A stretch of DNA of 64,000 nucleotides from Saturnia japonica (lineage: Eukaryota > Arthropoda > Insecta > Lepidoptera > Saturniidae). Shown piece by piece: positions 11,641 through 21,528 of this stretch. The notes below the pieces were generated by a model, which had not been told where the DNA came from, did no database searches, and worked only from the letters and a program-made list of their open reading frames with translations. Every line of letters starts with the position of its first letter. Positions within the stretch are counted from its first letter, which is position 1. A program made the position numbers and the translations under genes. Where the stretch lies: contig CM065321.1 of the NCBI GenBank assembly GCA_033032175.1, positions 3,680,501-3,744,500 on the forward strand, given 5' to 3'.

Positions 11641-13117
11641 GTAAGTCGGAAGTGGAAACCGAACTGCTATATCCACGTGCAATGGCGTAATGATTAGTGA
11701 TACGTAAATACAATGTTTTCGAAAAATATTATAAAATTCTGCCATAGCATATGCTTCTCTCTTTTATTTATGCCATAATAAGCTTTTTTGTTGAAGATTA
11801 AAATTTTATTTACGAGAATTATTTTAGTCATGACATATTAATCCTTAAGAATAACAGTTACTTCATCATAAAGACAATTTTATGAAGTTGAACTGACCTT
11901 TGTGGCATATTGTGTGTACTCATAGTTTTGGAGATAAAGGAAAATTAAAATATTTTGTAATTGTGGCAATAATTATGATAGGCAAGCAACATGGGTGCGT
12001 AGGCGGCGCGGCGCTGTATTTGTCGAATAAAATTAGCACGGGTGAAACCGTAACCTAAATCGTGTAACCCATAAACGAAAAAAAAAAATCGACACTGCAG
12101 TGGTCTATCGCTTTTCATTCTGGAAATGTACCCGTATATTTATAGCTCTTACCACATTTCGCTGATATTCGGTCGGCAGTGGCTCGTCTGCGTGAAGCCA
12201 AAAGTGTTTATGGACAATATCAGACATGTTGTGGGTAAGCTTTTATCTAGATTGCCCTAGACTAGTTCAGTACCACGTCAATTACTTCTAATATTATAGT
12301 AAATAATTGAGGTAGAGGCTGCTTTGCTACGGGCTTGGGAACGATAGCATTGATCAGATTTACTAGAACTGGTAGTTATTATTTTTAATTGCAAATCGAG
12401 TGTAAGGAATTTTGTATAAAATTCAGGGTTTTTACGATATTACATTATAAAATAATGTCTTCCACCGCGTTTACCGAACGGATTTTCATACAGTTATTTA
12501 TTATTGGACGTGGAGTGATTCATGTTTAGTTCATAAAAGTTGTGAAAATTGACTGAAATATGTCGATTGTTGAAGATGGTCAATTAAATGTGAATTTTGT
12601 TTATTCCTCTATAAAATATCATGTCCAAAGACTGTACACCTTCTAGTATTACAGTGTATATTATTACTATTTTTAATTTTATTTGTATTCATAATAACTT
12701 CACCCCTGTATTGAAACAAGCGGTATTATTATTACCCTAGGGAATGTAAAGGCAAATAGCTACAACAATTTTGTACCACATACCAACAACCAGCTTCCTT
12801 ATGTTAGACTTTCGTCACATGACGTACGTGCATCTTTCAATGTCACACTCCAAAAACAAAATATCATACCTAAGTAAGACATTACCATATTCTCTATATC
12901 ACTGGTTTAAACCGGCACTGCAAGAATAAATTCAAAGTAATGCATCCTAAAAACGTAGCTTAAAGAGCAGACATATAAATTAAAAGGTTTACGTGGAGGT
13001 ACGAAAATAAAACCATTTAAGGACCATCGCGCTGTGCCGTTTATATCACCCTATTGATTAAGGCAGTGTATACACTATACATAATTACTCGATTTTGTAG
13101 CCAATTGTATCCAATGT
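11641..13117. other. Mostly unassigned; possible promoter near 12137
   Basis: AT-rich apart from a GC-richer zone at about 11985-12240. There a TATATTTATA-like box (about 12136-12145) is followed by a short ATG-led frame ending at a splice-donor-like GTAAGC near 12235. This is suggestive only. Confidence 0.3.
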
Positions 13118-13330
13118 TTTTTTTTGTATAAGGTGGCCGTCAAGTATACGGCCCGCCTGATGGTAAGCGTCTACCGTAGCCATTGGACGCTTGTAATAAC
13201 AATCACTAGCGCGTTGTCAACCCTGAATCACAATACTACATAGGAACATAATACTAGGATATTTAACTGCGATCTTCTGTCAGTCGGACTGCCTCAAATA
13301 GAAATAAATCTCCAAAGAAATTTATTTGTG
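13118..13330 (+). repeat. Interspersed repeat D, plus copy
   Basis: CGCCTGATGGTAAGCG, CTACCGTAGCCATTGGACGC, GCGCGTTGTCAACCCT, GGATATTTAACTGCGATCTT, CAGTCGGACTGC. Related copies lie at 24600-25785 (minus, interrupted), 26590-26765 (minus), 34790-34865 (minus) and 36725-36975 (plus). This non-coding repeat is very common in lepidopteran DNA. Confidence 0.8.
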
Positions 13331-13364
13331 CCCTACTTCTCTTAAACTTCTTTTAACATATTGT

Positions 13365-13440
13365 AACACAAAGTGTACACCATGAAGTCGCCTGCTAAAC
13401 TTCTTGTTTTATCATGGATGAAGATAGTCACGCTCGAGCG
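13365..13440 (+). repeat. Short repeat R, copy 1
   Basis: AAGTGTACACCATGAAGTCG, CCTGCTAAACTTCTTGTTTT, GAAGATAGTCACG. The same order occurs at 52318-52390. Confidence 0.6.
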
Positions 13441-13569
13441 TATTTAAAAATAGCCTTGTATCAATGTCATCTAGAAATAAATTACAAAAATGTATTGTCC
13501 TGATCAATATCTTACAACCAACACTTCACCATATATACGACCGCTCCGTCGTACGGTCGACTTGCTAAT

Positions 13570-13580
13570 CCCCTTCATAT
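13570..13580. repeat. Target-site duplication of the Jockey-type LINE, 3' side
   Basis: CCCCTTCATAT directly abuts the poly(T) that is the LINE's poly(A) tail on the minus strand. An identical 11-mer lies at 19454-19464 next to the element's 5' end. Confidence 0.9.
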
Positions 13581-13605
13581 TTTTTTTTTTTTTTTTTTTT
13601 TTTTT

Positions 13606-14110
13606 AGAACTGACTACACTGTTAGCCTTAGGGGCCTTAAAGCCGCTGCGGCTTTTACAGCTTCACCGGACTTGGGGGCGAGCGCAGAGGGCACTCAGCC
13701 GCGAAAGTTTTGTGGACGACTCGCACGAGGGTGCCAAAGTGGCCGGTCCTCGGCTCGGGCGGTCGTCGCGTTCGCAAATAGGTCGCGATCTATTCGAATC
13801 CCTACACCTACGATTCGAGCTAACTAAATATACACATAGGCACGTTCCCTTCCTCCTGGGAGGAAGGAAGGAACCGTGCGTATGTGTATTCAATAATCGG
13901 AATGTTTCTACACTAACTAGCGCTAACTAACTAGCGTAAAAAAAGAAAAAAAAAGGTCCCTCACAGAACCTATGTACCTGTGTGGTGTGCACGTGTGTAT
14001 GTTCATACGTGTGTAGTGTTATATGTAGGTAGCTAAGTGATGCACGTACAGTGTCACTTGTATCGCGCGGGCAGTTGCCTGACCCAAGGGTTTCACACCG
14101 AGGAACGGAC
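13606..14110 (-). other. LINE 3' UTR with two hairpins
   Basis: About 500 bases follow the ORF2 stop. At 13831-13888 two arms of about 27 bases around a short loop form a long imperfect hairpin (CTTCCTCC / GGAGGAAG core). Nearer the tail, AAAGCCGCAGCGGCTTT (minus strand) is an 8+1+8 palindrome. Both are kept in several other copies, which suggests a role in recognition by the reverse transcriptase, an inference from other LINEs. Confidence 0.75.
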
Positions 14111-16953
14111 CTAGGCTTGGGTTACCGCTAGAGAGGGTGGACGTGACGGGTGTGCTGGAGCGAAATTGACCACCCGCCCTCTGCGGAGAGAACGGTGGTT
14201 TCGCGGGCGTGGGCGCTGGCACGCTCTGTTTGGAGAGACGGATGTGTAATATTTATTCGAATTTTCGATGTGATCGTCGGGATCAATAAAAATATTGCGC
14301 GGCCGGCGTTTGCACCGGATGTCCGTGGGTGCCGGAACATAAGTGGCGGCTGTTTTTATTAACGGATTCGCGTGGTTCGACGCGGTGTCGAAATACGAAC
14401 GGGAGAGCTGTTTAACGTAGGCATGTATCGAAGGAAGCTCCATATCTCTATGGAGATCTACGCTTCGAACATACCACGGGGCCCCGGTGAGACGATAGAG
14501 GAACCTATTCTGTATCGATTGTAACCGTTTGAAACTCGACTCGGACATATGTGCGAACACGGCGCAACTGTATGTCAAAATTGGTCGAATACACGTCTTG
14601 TAGAGCGTGAGCTTATGTCGCGTGGACATTTTACTCACCGAACACAACAGAGGATGCAACCGGCCCAGGACCCACGCGGCCCTGTTCCTAACCTTACGGA
14701 TGTGGGGTCTAAAAGAGAGCCTACTATCTAGGGTTACCCCTAGATATTTGGTCTCTCTTACATACGGAATCGGATTATCGTAGAGCTTAACAGGTTTAAG
14801 CTTCCACGGTATCTGTGACGAATCCGCATCGAAGAGCATCGCGGCGCTCTTCGAGGGATTAACGGCTATACGCCACTCGTTAAACCACTTCCCGAGAGTG
14901 GTCACGGAGCGTTGGACTTTGTGTCTGAGGTGGGATCTATTCCTATCTGAGGCATATAAGACTGTATCGTCAGCGTATAGCCCTACCTCGACCTCCGGGA
15001 GTCGAGGTAGGTCACTGACGTACAGGTTAAATAGGCTAGGAGCCAGGATCGAACCTTGGGGAACGCCTGAGCGTATTGGACGGGGCGTGGACAATTCACC
15101 TTCCACTCTATAGCGAAAGGTGCGATCTGTTAGATAGTCGCGAATTATTTTAATTAGCCTATCGGGGACTTCAAAGTGATACAACTTGTAGATCAATCCC
15201 TCGTGCCAGACCTTATCGAAGGCCTTGGCAACGTCGAAAAAGACCGCAAGTGTACGGCGGGGTTTATATAATTCAGCAAAATTAAATGCAACGTGCTCCG
15301 TGAGGCGGTGCACTTGATGAGTGCAAGAATATCTAGCACGGAAACCGAATTGCTCAGGCGGATAGAGGTCTTTCTCCTCTATTACTGACTTGAGACGGTT
15401 CAGAAGCTGTCGGGAAGCGACGCGCTCTTGCCGGGCTTACGGATACCTATGACTATGGCCTTTTTCCAGGCGGCTGGAAAATGGCAGTGGGCTATGGCTA
15501 CATTGAAGATGCAGACCAAAAGAGCTATGAGGCGATCGGGAAGAAGTCTAAGTACTTCATTCCTGATCCCGTCGGGACCTGGTGCTTTTCTAAGCTTAAG
15601 GCTTTTTATAATGGAAAGAACCTCCTCAGACGTGACTGGGGACAGGGAGTCTGTCGCGGGGAGCTTATCCAGCTCCCGCACGCATCCATCGATACCCTCG
15701 ACCCGGTCGGTATTTGCATCGACACTGTTCGGAGAGCACTGGCTCTCCAAACAAGTGGCGAGGCACTCCGCCTTGTCGCTGCTATCGAAGGCGAGCGGTA
15801 TACCGGGACCCCTCTCGAGGGGGGGCATAAGATAAGAAGCCTCTATTTTGAGGCTGTGAGCTAATTTCCAGTAAGCCAGATGCGACGGCCTTAGCCCTTC
15901 GACGAGGGCGTCCCATCTGTGACTTCTGAGTTCTAATATACGGGCTCTAACCGATCTTTGAAGTGCGCGTAAACGTGCGCGGTTTTCCTCGGTCGGATAG
16001 TGGTCGTGCGCACGAGTCGCCGCGTTCTTTTCCGTCAACAACGCCCGCACGTCGGCAGGGAGTACGAAGCGGCGATCGCTCGCCTCTTCGACCTCTCTCG
16101 AGGCCTCTCCGATGCCGGCCTGCAGGTGGTCGACCAGGGAATCGATCGCGAGATCTACGTCCGCAACGGACCCCAATACGTCCGGGATCCTATCTAAGTT
16201 GGACGAGGACGGCCTGTCCGCAAGATAATGTTTTAGCTTGGCATAGTCAACCACTTGGACCGAAGGAGGGCTAGAGTCGTCTGGTTGACCTAGCTGCATG
16301 ATGACCGGACGGTGGTCGGAGTCGAGCTCGTGTACGACCCGAATGAGTCGTAACCGAAGCGCGATACCTTTAATGAGAGCTACATCAAGCACTGTCGGCA
16401 TACAGTTGTCTTGAAAGTGGGTGGGAGTGGGTGGCGCTATGACATCAAAGTTTAGCACGTTCGTTAGCTCTTCGAGTTTAACCCCATTACTGGAGTCTCT
16501 CCAATTGCCAAACGAAGTGTGTCCACAATTGAGGTCACCCGCTATAATGACCGATTCACCGAGCGAAAGTAGCTTTTCTAGGTCAGACCTGAGAGGCTCT
16601 TTCCTCGGCGAGAGATAAACTGAGACTAACGTTATGGACGGGTGGTCGGTCATTCCTAGTCTACACACGGATACTTCCATATTGGTAAGTATCGGAGGAT
16701 CTACCGGCGTACAATATAACGATCGTTTGTAATAAATGAGAGTGCCGCCCCCGCGGCCGGCCCGGTCATTTCTTACAATATTGTAGTTCGCGATTTTTGG
16801 ATCACGTTTAGCACGCTTTAAGAGCGTCTCCTGCACTAAAAGAACATCTACTTGGTGATCTTTAAGAAAGGTCGCGACGAGATCACGCTGCGGAAGTAGG
16901 CTTCGCGCGTTAAAAAATGAAAGATTTAACGCTTTCGGTTTAAACTTAGCCAT
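14111..16953 (-). pseudogene. LINE ORF2: endonuclease-reverse transcriptase, one lesion
   Basis: This protein nicks the target DNA and copies the element's RNA into it. The start at 16953 (MAKFKPKALNLSFFNARSLL) leads directly into an APE-type endonuclease. Its expected residues are visible: Asn in FFNARS, Glu in LLVQETLLK, Asp/Asn in AGDLNCGHTSFGNW and His in LDSDHRPVI. The reverse transcriptase begins with KAPGPDGIRNEVL. The frame then breaks at about 15400-15420, just after IRKPGKSASLPDSF, and resumes in another frame as RQLLNRLKSVIEEKDLYPPE. About 20 residues of the RT domain (the usual RPISLL-type block) appear lost. After that the frame is open for over 400 codons: FFDVAKAFDKVW (motif A), SGVPQGSILAP (motif B), GLYADDTVLY (motif C), then a conserved C-terminal domain. 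Apart from the one deletion it looks intact. Confidence 0.92.
15398..15420 (-). other. Deletion junction in LINE ORF2
   Basis: On the minus strand CCCGACAGCTTCTGAAC can be read in one frame as the end of the upstream block (LPDSF) and in another as the start of the downstream block (RQLLN). The overlap of about 12 bases is what a deletion between short direct repeats would leave. Confidence 0.65.
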
Positions 16954-16962
16954 TGAAAGGCC

Positions 16963-18840
16963 CTAATTTTTATTACTACTCGCCTCGCGATCGAGACGTT
17001 GTAGTGTCTCTACGAGGCGGGGGAACGCGCAAGCGGTCTTGATGAGACCGAAGCGCTCCAAATGGTCATTGTATTCGATGAGCTCGCGGATATCGTGCTC
17101 GCGGGTGAGCAGTATCATTAGGTCGTTACTATTGACGACAGTGTTAGCGGGCGCGCGGGGCGCAGGAGCGCGGGGCGCGGGAATATCCATAGCCATAAGG
17201 GGCTGTGGATTGGGGCGGCGGGGGCCCCATGCGTTCTGCGATGAACGCACGGGTTGCGGTTGCACCACGCGGGGTGCGGAGGGGCCGGCGGCGGCCGGGA
17301 GCTGGCGCGGGACCGGCAGCGTGGGAAATTCCCCTGACGCCAGCAGGGGTTGCGCTTTGATGGCTGAGGCGGGGGGCGCCGCCCGGGGGGCCGCCTGCCT
17401 CTGTGTACGTGGCCGCGTGGTACGCGGGGCCTTGGGGCAACCGCGATAATTCGCGGGATGCCCCTCCTCCCCGCATAACACGCAGCTCGGGGGGACGACG
17501 GAGTCACGCTCGCGCATGCACTCCCGTGTGGGGTGGTCCTCTCGGCACTTTACGCACCGCGGACGAGAATGACAGTTACGGGCAGCGTGCCCGTACAGCT
17601 GGCAGTTGTGGCACTGCGCAGGCTGGTGGTTTTTGTGTGGGGGCTCCACGTTAATCCCGGAGAGCCCGCACACCGTCTCTAGCTGGAAGATGGCCTTTCC
17701 CTCGGGGGAAAGGTCCAATATGGCCACTACCATTTGTAGTGGCCGCTTATCTTTACTGTACATCCGGTGTACTTCCCGGATGGGATAACTTTGCTCCTTG
17801 AGCGAGGAGCACACCTCCGACGGGTCGAGCTCCACCGGAATGCGGCGGATGACCACTCGGAGGACGCGCTCCTCCGCGAGCGAATACGTATAAAATTGCA
17901 GACCTTTCTGCCGGAGGAGGGTGGTTAGTTTACGGTGAGTTTCCGAAGAACTCACCGAAATAGAAATCCCGTTGACTATGTTTCTAGCCTTGTGGTAGTC
18001 GAGTTTGAGTCTGCGCATCTCATTGCAGACTCCCATCCAGGCTGCCTTGTCCCGGATTATGATTGAAGGTGGGGCACGCTCTTTTTTCCCGCCGGCGGGC
18101 GCGGGGAGCTGGGAGGACGCGGGGGCGGCGGCGCCCCTGACTACTGCCTTAGCTATTACCTTAGGCGCCGGTTGAGCAGTCGGACTGCTACGCGCCGTTC
18201 GCTTACGCGACGCCACGACGGTGAAGCCGTCGTTCTCGGTATCCATCTCCGGAGATGGATCCGGACTCGCGAGCGAGTCTTGTTCGACCGGAAGGGCCGA
18301 AAACGAATTTTTCGTCTTTAACTCGGTTTCCGTGGATCGCGCGGGACGGACGTACGGGCTATTTTTGGTAACCCTAGATTGTGACCGCGAATTACGCGGC
18401 CCTCGCCTGACGGAGGCGGGGCTTGACCCGCGCGATTGGCTAGTCGGGACAGGGGGCGTGGCCGTAGACGTGGCCACGGCCCCGGATGACGCGGCGGACG
18501 GACGCGCAGCGCTGCGCGTGAGACGTTTGGGCGCGGCGCCAGTCGGTATAACGGTCGCGGCCGTGACGTCATCGGCCGCCTTGCTACCTGAAGCGGCCGC
18601 CTCGCTACCTGAAACGGCCTCATGACGGGTCGCGGTCGCAGCGGTGCGACGCACGCAGGCGTTCTCAGGTAGATTACGGTATTCCTCGTCTAGAGAGGGA
18701 CACCGTAATACGACGAAATTTTGATAGCGCTGGTATTGAAATTCCAGCGCTTTCATCCTGGCTTGCAACTTGCCTATGCAAGTGGCCAGGTCGGTAACGT
18801 TATTTGCCATGACGGCAGAAGAGGGAGGACAATGGGACAT
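16963..18840 (-). CDS. LINE ORF1, gag-like nucleic-acid-binding protein
   Basis: An intact 625-codon frame for the RNA-binding protein that packages a Jockey-type transcript. It starts at 18840 (MSHCPPSSAVMANN; the second Met is an alternative start). The N-terminus has a short coiled-coil-like segment (ATCIGKLQARMKALEFQYQR). A long Ala/Ser/Pro/Arg-rich linker follows, then a folded central region to about residue 400. Three CCHC-type zinc knuckles lie at about residues 405-470 (CHNCQLYGHAARNC, CVKCREDHPTREC and CVLCGEEGHPANYRGC). The C-terminus is Pro/Ala-rich. The stop is UAG at 16963-16965; ORF2 opens in the same frame nine bases later. No lesion is visible. Confidence 0.93.
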   Translation of the reverse strand: MSHCPPSSAVMANNVTDLATCIGKLQARMKALEFQYQRYQNFVVLRCPSLDEEYRNLPENACVRRTAATATRHEAVSGSEAAASGSKAADDVTAATVIPTGAAPKRLTRSAARPSAASSGAVATSTATPPVPTSQSRGSSPASVRRGPRNSRSQSRVTKNSPYVRPARSTETELKTKNSFSALPVEQDSLASPDPSPEMDTENDGFTVVASRKRTARSSPTAQPAPKVIAKAVVRGAAAPASSQLPAPAGGKKERAPPSIIIRDKAAWMGVCNEMRRLKLDYHKARNIVNGISISVSSSETHRKLTTLLRQKGLQFYTYSLAEERVLRVVIRRIPVELDPSEVCSSLKEQSYPIREVHRMYSKDKRPLQMVVAILDLSPEGKAIFQLETVCGLSGINVEPPHKNHQPAQCHNCQLYGHAARNCHSRPRCVKCREDHPTRECMRERDSVVPPSCVLCGEEGHPANYRGCPKAPRTTRPRTQRQAAPRAAPPASAIKAQPLLASGEFPTLPVPRQLPAAAGPSAPRVVQPQPVRSSQNAWGPRRPNPQPLMAMDIPAPRAPAPRAPANTVVNSNDLMILLTREHDIRELIEYNDHLERFGLIKTACAFPRLVETLQRLDREASSNKN

Positions 18841-19453
18841 TTTTATTTTATTTTAAATTAAAGGCCTCCCTGCCTTAGGGGCAGGGGGGTGCGCCAAAAA
18901 CTTAAAAAGACTATCGGAGTCGGCAAGAGACCTGTGGTCAAGGTGCAAAGACACACAGGAAGGACCTATCAACCCTAAGGAGCCCTAACAAGCCCGGGGC
19001 CGAGGACGCAGACCGGTAATTAAACCGGGCTAGGCCCAAACAGGTTCCCGGGGATGGAGTGTGCAGGATCGGAAGGTTTGGCAGGAGACACCTGGGGCAA
19101 GACTATGCGATAACCGCAAAGGCCTAGATTCCCAGGCCCGTCCGAGTCTGGCTGTTTGCCTCTGAAGGAGACAACCAGCGGGCTGCTCGGGTCACGCCCC
19201 GCTCACTTTAGTTAGCACCGTCAGGTATCCAGTGAGCGACCACAAAACCGTGGATTTATAAAAAACAAGCAAGTCGCACCGAAAAGTGCGGTTTACCACG
19301 CGAGCGTTAGACACCAGTTGGTTTACGTCGTTATTGCAACAGTATATTCGAAATAAATTCCAAATATAAGATCGCAACAATTAAGTCACGTGATGGTCGA
19401 GAGCACAAACGGAGCGACACGTCCGTTCGCGATCAAGACCAAATCGGAACTCC
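18841..19453 (-). promoter_or_regulatory. LINE 5' UTR with internal promoter
   Basis: About 610 bases precede ORF1. Near the 5' end the minus strand reads AGTTCC with the A at 19451, and GGACGTG lies at 19418-19424. Taking that A as +1, GGACGTG falls at +28 to +34, which fits the insect downstream promoter element (RGWCGTG). A perfect 7-bp hairpin (18868-18874 with 18880-18886) lies about 28 bases upstream of the ORF1 start. Confidence 0.7.
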
Positions 19454-19464
19454 CCCCTTCATAT
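19454..19464. repeat. Target-site duplication of the Jockey-type LINE, 5' side
   Basis: CCCCTTCATAT, identical to 13570-13580. Two more C residues (19452-19453) lie between it and the element and may be untemplated or cap-derived G residues on the minus strand. Confidence 0.88.
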
Positions 19465-20239
19465 GCGCTCGTCTCTGTTATATAGGCGCTTGAGACGAAG
19501 TCAATACATTACCTTGTAAAGTCAATACACTACGAAAATAAACATTATTTATTTTGTTTTCAGATTTTTTTAATTTTCAATATATTAATTTCTTGTGAAT
19601 TTACACACTCCTTATTCATTACAAATTTTCCAGTCAGCTTGTAATGCAATGTAGTTGGTAGCTTGCTGGTTTATAGCTACTCGTATATTAGGGCAACCCT
19701 CCTGTCTCGATCGTGATTACTATTCCCAAGGTAGAAAAATATTATGAAGAGTTTCTTGGACGGTATAGGTATACAGTTATACCAGGAAGCTTTCGCTGTA
19801 GTATTTGATAACTCATATGTCGTTTACTGGTGTTGGGGTCGAATACCAAACTGAATTTACGGTAAGGTGAAGTGAACTTAGTTATGACAAACAATAAAAA
19901 CTTAATATTTTAAATTTCTCAGGTATAGGGTAAAACTAAAATATGTTGCCATTTTGTGGGTGGATTCAAAAACTTGATAGTAGTGAGTGTGTAAACTAGG
20001 CAGTGTCATTTGTGCGTAGAGCTGTCGTAGAGCGCGGACGTATCGTTTATAATATACCGTCTCATTTAGTGAGCATTTTATTTTACCCCTATCTAATATC
20101 TCAATAATATAATCATATTTTATCGAAATAATTTCATTTGATTTATATTTTTACGGATATATATATTAATTGAAATATAACAAAGTACATTAAATAAACA
20201 TAAAATAATATCACATTTTATTTTTCGTCAAATATATAT
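19465..20239. other. No gene seen
   Basis: Target-side flank of the LINE; AT-rich spacer with no supported feature. Confidence 0.5.
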
Positions 20240-20241
20240 TA

Positions 20242-21526
20242 GGTCTTTACCTATGTAATTGCCGTTTTGTATGAAAAAATTTAAACAATTTTTTTTCATG
20301 TATTTTTTATTTGTATTAATCGAAGTAATCACCCATGCAATCAATGCATCTTTGCCAGCGCAGTGGCAGTTTATTGGTGCCCTTCTTAAAGAAATCAGCT
20401 GGACGGGAGGCAACAAATTCTTCAAAGGCATTTTGTACTGCCTCTCCTCGGGTATTGAATTTTTTTCCCGCCAAGGAGTTATCAAAATTCTGAAAAAAGT
20501 AGTAGTCTGTATGCGCAAGGTCTGGTGAGTAGGGCGGATGACGGAGAACTTCCAACCCCAGTTCTTGCAACTTGGAGACCGTCTGCTGTGCAGTATGAGG
20601 TCGCGCGTTGTCGTGCAGGAGCAGCGGAGACGTGCGATTGACCAATGCTGGTTGGAGATGTGCCAGCTTCTCCATCATTGTGTTCAGTTCTTCACAGTAC
20701 ACATCTGCAGTAATGCTCACCCCGTTTGGCAAGAAGCTGTGATGAATCACACCGGCGCTAGACCACCAAACAGTGACCATCACTTTTCTACAGGTAAGTT
20801 TTCGTTTAGGGCATTGTTTAGGTGCTGAACCAGGATCCAACCAACTTGCTGAGCGCTTGCGGTTATCAAACAGAATCCATTTTTCATCGCAGGTAACAAT
20901 GCGGTTCAAAATTCCTTCATTTGTGTGTCTGTTGAGCAGTGCAAGGCACGTCTCGACGCGTACTTCGCGCTGGCGATCATTGAGTTCGTGGGGCATCCAT
21001 TTGTCAAGCTTTTTTACCTTGCCAATTTGACGCAAATGGACCAATATTGTTTTGACGCTAACGTCGAAAGCTGCTGCTAATTCAGCCGTAGATTGTATAT
21101 CATCAGCTTCCACAATCGCCTTTAATTCGTCATTGTCGACCAAAGTCTTCGGACGACCGCGAGGTTCATTTTTCAGGTCGAAATTCCCAGAACGGAAGCG
21201 AGCAAACCAATAACAGGTGGTGCGTTGTTTTGTAGTGTTAGCTCCTTAGACGTCGTTGATGTTGCGTGCCGCTTGTGCCGCGTTGCTGCCACGACGGTAC
21301 TCATATTCCATAATTACTCGAATTTTTAACGTATCCATGATGACAAAAAAGATTGAAATGCGATGAAAATGTAACACTAATCAATAAACAAATGACTACT
21401 TTTGGAAATAATAATTCCATGTTTTTAAAATAAAATTAATTTGAAATTAGAATTCTTAACCAAATAAAAATTATTTTGATTTGAAATGGCCAGTACTGCA
21501 GAACGGCAATTTCATAGGTAAAGACC
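20242..21526 (-). mobile_element. mariner DNA transposon, nearly intact
   Basis: The element is 1285 bases long, the usual size for mariner. The terminal inverted repeats at 20242-20271 and 21497-21526 match at 27 of 30 positions, both beginning GGTCTTTACCTATG when read inward. The target is TA (20240-20241 and 21527-21528). The transposase is on the minus strand and open except for one stop codon. Confidence 0.95.
20316..21338 (-). pseudogene. mariner transposase (DD34D) with one premature stop
   Basis: Cut-and-paste transposase of the mariner element. The full frame from 21338 (MDTLKIRVIMEYEYRRGSNA) is 340 codons, the normal mariner length, with a single in-frame TAA at codon 31 (21246-21248). 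After it the frame is open from KRTTCYWFARFR-like sequence to the natural stop at 20316. Helix-turn-helix DNA-binding sequence occupies about the first 110 codons. MPHELND resembles the conserved WVPHEL motif. The catalytic triad is intact: Asp in VTCDEKWI (about residue 151), Asp in LLHDNARPH (about 243) and Asp in LAHTDYYFF 35 positions later. The C-terminal RWQRCIDCMGDYFD is typical. A downstream Met at 21143 could only give a protein without much of the DNA-binding domain. Confidence 0.93.
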
Positions 21527-21528
21527 TA

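Larger units (their letters stand above)
13581..19453 (-). mobile_element. Full-length Jockey-type non-LTR retrotransposon (LINE)
   Basis: Minus-strand element of about 5.87 kb between two identical 11-base target duplications. In order it has a 5' UTR (19453-18841), ORF1 (18840-16963), ORF2 (16953-14111), a 3' UTR (14110-13606) and a 25-base poly(A) tail (poly(T) 13581-13605). ORF1 has zinc knuckles; ORF2 has an APE-type endonuclease and a reverse transcriptase with YADD. This domain order, without LTRs, is that of the Jockey clade. Only one coding lesion was found, in ORF2, and the target duplications are still identical, so the insertion is probably recent. At least five shorter copies of its 3' end occur elsewhere in the window. 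Base composition is clearly richer in GC than the flanks. Confidence 0.95.

Noticed and set aside
15428..15864. Plus-strand frames over LINE ORF2
   Set aside because: Antisense to the endonuclease-reverse transcriptase; the minus-strand reading has the conserved motifs.
17039..17654. Several open frames on the plus strand (17039-17449, 17403-17654, 18221-18625 and others) overlapping LINE ORF1
   Set aside because: They are shadows of the GC-rich minus-strand ORF1 and have no motif of their own.
13581..19453. Retrovirus or LTR element for the large minus-strand element
   Set aside because: There are no LTRs, primer-binding site, protease or integrase; the APE-type endonuclease, poly(A) tail and variable-length target duplication show a non-LTR element.
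20259..21030. Plus-strand frames over the mariner transposase
   Set aside because: Antisense shadows; the minus strand carries the DD34D triad and matching ends.
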